DNA of 8,210 bases from Paraprevotella sp. (GTDB lineage: Bacteria > Bacteroidota > Bacteroidia > Bacteroidales > Bacteroidaceae). Position numbers and translations under genes: made by a program. The DNA is taken from the NCBI GenBank assembly GCA_021205005.1, contig JAJPYK010000103.1, positions 1 through 8,210 of the forward strand. Reading direction: 5' to 3'. Positions 6,420-8,210 of the stretch are shown piece by piece. Position 1 is the stretch's first letter, and each line of letters opens with the position of its first letter. The notes below the pieces were generated by a model. The model had not been told where the DNA came from and ran no database searches. It saw nothing but the letters and a program-made list of their open reading frames with translations.

Positions 6420-7027
6420 ATACGATACCCTCTCCCTCCGTTTCCGACATTGCCGTAGAGGAACATCCCCTCCGGCCGTTTCTCCCGCCTCATGCACGCC
6501 TGTTGATGCTGGGAAGCTTTCCTCCGCAAAAAAAACGTTGGTGCATGGAATTCTATTACCCTAATATCATCAACGACATGTGGCGGATCATGGGATATTT
6601 GTTTTATGAAGACCGAAATCATTTTGTGGATTTATCCCGCAAGTGTTTCAGTAAAGAAGATATCGAACGGTTTCTATGCGAAAAAGGCATTGCACTCTAC
6701 GACACCGCCACCGCCGTCAGACGCTTGCAGGACAATGCCTCGGATAAATATCTGGAAGTGGTCACCCCTACCGACCTGCACCGGTTGCTCGGCTGCATCC
6801 CGGAGTGTACGGCCATCGTCACCTCCGGACAAAAAGCCACGGACACGTTGTGCGAAACCTTCAGCATCGAACAACCCTCTGTCGGAAATTACAGTGCTTT
6901 CACTGCGGAAGGGCGTGATCTGCGTCTCTATCGCATGCCGTCGAGTTCGCGTGCCTACCCTATGAAATTAGAAAAAAAAGCTGTTTTTTACCGTCGGATG
7001 ATGGAAGACATCGGACTTCTTCCCTGA
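6416..7027 (+). CDS. Uracil-DNA glycosylase superfamily protein, family-6 (hypoxanthine-DNA glycosylase)-like
   Basis: Enzymes of this superfamily cut the glycosidic bond of uracil, hypoxanthine or mismatched bases to begin base-excision repair in the cytoplasm. The 203-aa protein has the expected small alpha/beta layout. Motif 1 is GSFPP (residues 33-37) followed by FYYPN (46-50) and NDMW (53-56). This resembles the family-6 pattern in which the Asp/Asn used by classical UDGs is absent next to the first motif and a later Asn, here probably Asn50 or Asn53, takes part. Motif 2 is MPSSSRAY (174-181), the base-flipping/minor-groove loop, in place of the HPS motif of family 1. Cysteines for a 4Fe-4S cluster (families 4 and 5) are not seen. 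Its ATG overlaps the DUF4421 stop (ATGA), indicating translational coupling. The true base specificity cannot be read from sequence; a Mug/TDG-like mismatch enzyme is the main alternative. Confidence 0.78.
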   Translation: MNTIPSPSVSDIAVEEHPLRPFLPPHARLLMLGSFPPQKKRWCMEFYYPNIINDMWRIMGYLFYEDRNHFVDLSRKCFSKEDIERFLCEKGIALYDTATAVRRLQDNASDKYLEVVTPTDLHRLLGCIPECTAIVTSGQKATDTLCETFSIEQPSVGNYSAFTAEGRDLRLYRMPSSSRAYPMKLEKKAVFYRRMMEDIGLLP

Positions 7028-7051
7028 CGGCACCAGGCGTCTTCATGACAC

Positions 7052-7075
7052 CCTGAACGATCTCAGTCGATCAGG
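7052..7075. terminator. Imperfect hairpin between convergent genes, weak bidirectional terminator candidate
   Basis: CCTGAACGA (7052-7060) and TCGATCAGG (7067-7075) pair at 8 of 9 positions around a 6-base loop (TCTCAG). The hairpin covers the short gap between the convergent glycosylase and HAD genes and overlaps the HAD stop codon. No T run follows on either strand, so it is not a textbook terminator; it may slow or help end transcription from both sides. Confidence 0.25.
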
Positions 7076-7854
7076 CGGAAATGACGCAAAGCCTTGGCCA
7101 CCCCATCGTCATCCACCGAATCGGTCACGTAGGTCGCCACCTTCTTCAGTTCCTCGCAACCGTTCCCCATCGCAACCCCGCAAGGTACGTGCGACAACAT
7201 GGCCATATCGTTTCCCCCGTCTCCGAAAGCCATGACTTCGTCCAGACGGATACCTTCGTAGGCCAGCACACGGTCTATCCCCACGCTCTTATCCACTCCC
7301 TTGGCTATGACATCGGTAAATAAAGGATGCCAGCGCGTGGAAAGACAACCGGGCATGAGAGTCGACATTAGTTCGGGCTCACGATCGGCCTTGAATAACG
7401 AAATCAGTTGCGACACGTCTTTTCCTTCGGCATGAGCGGACGGACGCCCCGCCGGCATTTTAAGATTCAACAAACGGGCCACTTCGTTTACGTCGTCGTC
7501 GATCTTTGTGACGAACATCTCATTCTCGCAAACGAAAATCACAGGATAAGCCTCTGTATCCCGACCGGTATAAGCAATGACCCGTTCCACGTCCGCCGCG
7601 GGTACCGGGTGATGATAAATCACCTTGCCTTCACGGGTAAAGCAATGCGCACCGGTCACCGTAATCATGCCGTCGTACTCCAGACTCCCCAGATTGTCGA
7701 TAAAGGCCGACGGCCTTCCGGTGGCTATATAAACTTTGATGCCCCGGCTGCGCAAGGCGGCCACGGCATCAAGTGTAGATTGGGGAATACGATGAGTCTG
7801 AAATGACACCAACGTCCCGTCAATATCAAAAAATACGGCTTTTACATTTTTCAT
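7063..7854 (-). CDS. Cof-type HAD-IIB family sugar-phosphate phosphatase (BT4131-like)
   Basis: A cytoplasmic Mg-dependent phosphatase of the haloacid dehalogenase superfamily, Cof/type IIB cap subgroup, likely acting on small phosphorylated metabolites such as hexose phosphates. All four HAD motifs are present: motif I DIDGTL (nucleophile Asp10, acid/base Asp12), motif II TGRP (Thr45), motif III Lys185 (in VIAKGVDKS) and motif IV GDGGNDM (211-217, metal-binding Asp212 and Asp216). The ~100-residue cap between motifs II and III fits type IIB. The opening (FFDIDGTLVSFQTHRIPQST) and the ending (DDDGVAKALRHF) closely resemble Bacteroides thetaiotaomicron BT4131, a characterised hexose-phosphate phosphatase; this is from memory. 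At 263 aa it appears complete. It starts four bases after the DUF1573 stop, so the two are co-transcribed leftward. Exact substrate unknown. Confidence 0.92.
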   Translation of the reverse strand: MKNVKAVFFDIDGTLVSFQTHRIPQSTLDAVAALRSRGIKVYIATGRPSAFIDNLGSLEYDGMITVTGAHCFTREGKVIYHHPVPAADVERVIAYTGRDTEAYPVIFVCENEMFVTKIDDDVNEVARLLNLKMPAGRPSAHAEGKDVSQLISLFKADREPELMSTLMPGCLSTRWHPLFTDVIAKGVDKSVGIDRVLAYEGIRLDEVMAFGDGGNDMAMLSHVPCGVAMGNGCEELKKVATYVTDSVDDDGVAKALRHFRLID

Positions 7855-7858
7855 TCCG

Positions 7859-8210
7859 TTATTTCTTGTTTTTTTCGGATTCGTTCATCACGCCCGTAAT
7901 GTAAAGCCTGACCATGGGTTCCCTGGCATTGGTACGTACCGTGATACTCTTTTTGAAGCGTCCCGGCAGTTTGCCGTTACCGTTATACGTAACCTCGATC
8001 TTTCCCTTTTCACCCGGCGGCACCGGAAGTGTGGTATAAGTAGGCACCGTACATCCGCACGACGCGATAGCCTGATGAATGACCAAAGGAGCATCCCCCT
8101 TGTTGGTAAATGTAAACGTACAAGACACTACCGGATTATCCTCTGTAAAAGTACCCAGCTCCAGCGTGGTCTCATCAAACACGATGCTGGCCGCTTTCGC
8201 CTCTTTATCT
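7859..8210 (-). CDS. DUF1573 domain protein, 5' end outside window
   Basis: A protein of family DUF1573, an Ig-like beta-sandwich common in Bacteroidetes and usually exported to the periplasm or surface; molecular function unknown. The visible part has the family hallmarks VSCTFTFTNKGDAPLVI, then AIASCGCTVPTY with the characteristic CGC pair, PPGEKGKIEVTYN, and FKKSITVRTNA. The frame is open to the right edge of the window (DKEAKAASIVFDETTLELG), so an internal GTG at 8182 is not the start. The full gene should begin a little beyond the window with a signal peptide, as is usual for the family. It ends in the charged tail NESEKNKK, with TAA at 7859-7861, and is followed four bases later by the HAD phosphatase in the same orientation. 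Confidence 0.88.
   Translation of the reverse strand, partial: DKEAKAASIVFDETTLELGTFTEDNPVVSCTFTFTNKGDAPLVIHQAIASCGCTVPTYTTLPVPPGEKGKIEVTYNGNGKLPGRFKKSITVRTNAREPMVRLYITGVMNESEKNKK

Noticed and set aside
8180..8182. GTG at 8182 as the start of the DUF1573 protein
   Set aside because: The frame stays open to the window edge and the family normally has an N-terminal signal peptide further upstream.

Overview
The window looks like chromosomal DNA of a gut-type Bacteroidales (Bacteroides/Parabacteroides relatives). I infer this from the protein families present (a secreted TPR protein, DUF4421, DUF1573, a BT4131-like HAD phosphatase and a Nudix-type NrtR/AraR sugar regulator). Two promoter-like TAnnTTTG boxes and the lack of strong Shine-Dalgarno sites point the same way. 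No rRNA, tRNA, CRISPR array or insertion sequence was seen.

Layout. (1) Positions 2-1366, plus strand: a secreted TPR protein whose start lies just outside the window, closed by a perfect hairpin terminator. (2) Positions 1435-1845: an AT-rich intergenic stretch with no intact gene. It holds a possible decayed minus-strand gene and two inverted repeats in front of the next gene. (3) Positions 1846-4121: an intact NrtR-family regulator (degenerate Nudix domain plus winged helix), followed after 15 bases by a XylE-type sugar/proton symporter that is broken twice (an in-frame TGA and a one-base frameshift), then a strong terminator. (4) Positions 4271-7027: a Bacteroides-type promoter and a tightly packed plus-strand trio. 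The first gene is a Gfo/Idh/MocA oxidoreductase interrupted by a TAG where a Trp codon is expected, then a DUF4421 predicted outer-membrane protein, then a family-6-like uracil/hypoxanthine-DNA glycosylase. (5) Positions 7063-8210, minus strand and convergent: a DUF1573 protein (start outside the window) followed four bases later by a Cof-type HAD sugar-phosphate phosphatase.

How it fits together. The regulator and transporter look like part of a pentose (probably xylose) uptake module. The sensor is intact but the transporter is disabled, and xylA/xylB are not in the window. The oxidoreductase, DUF4421 and glycosylase genes appear co-transcribed and translationally coupled (a one-base gap, then an ATGA overlap), although no shared function is obvious. 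The main point of interest is the cluster of three or more disabling lesions between about 1.5 and 5.0 kb, flanked by intact genes. This is either real gene decay or sequence error. I did not find convincing evidence of a new molecular system.
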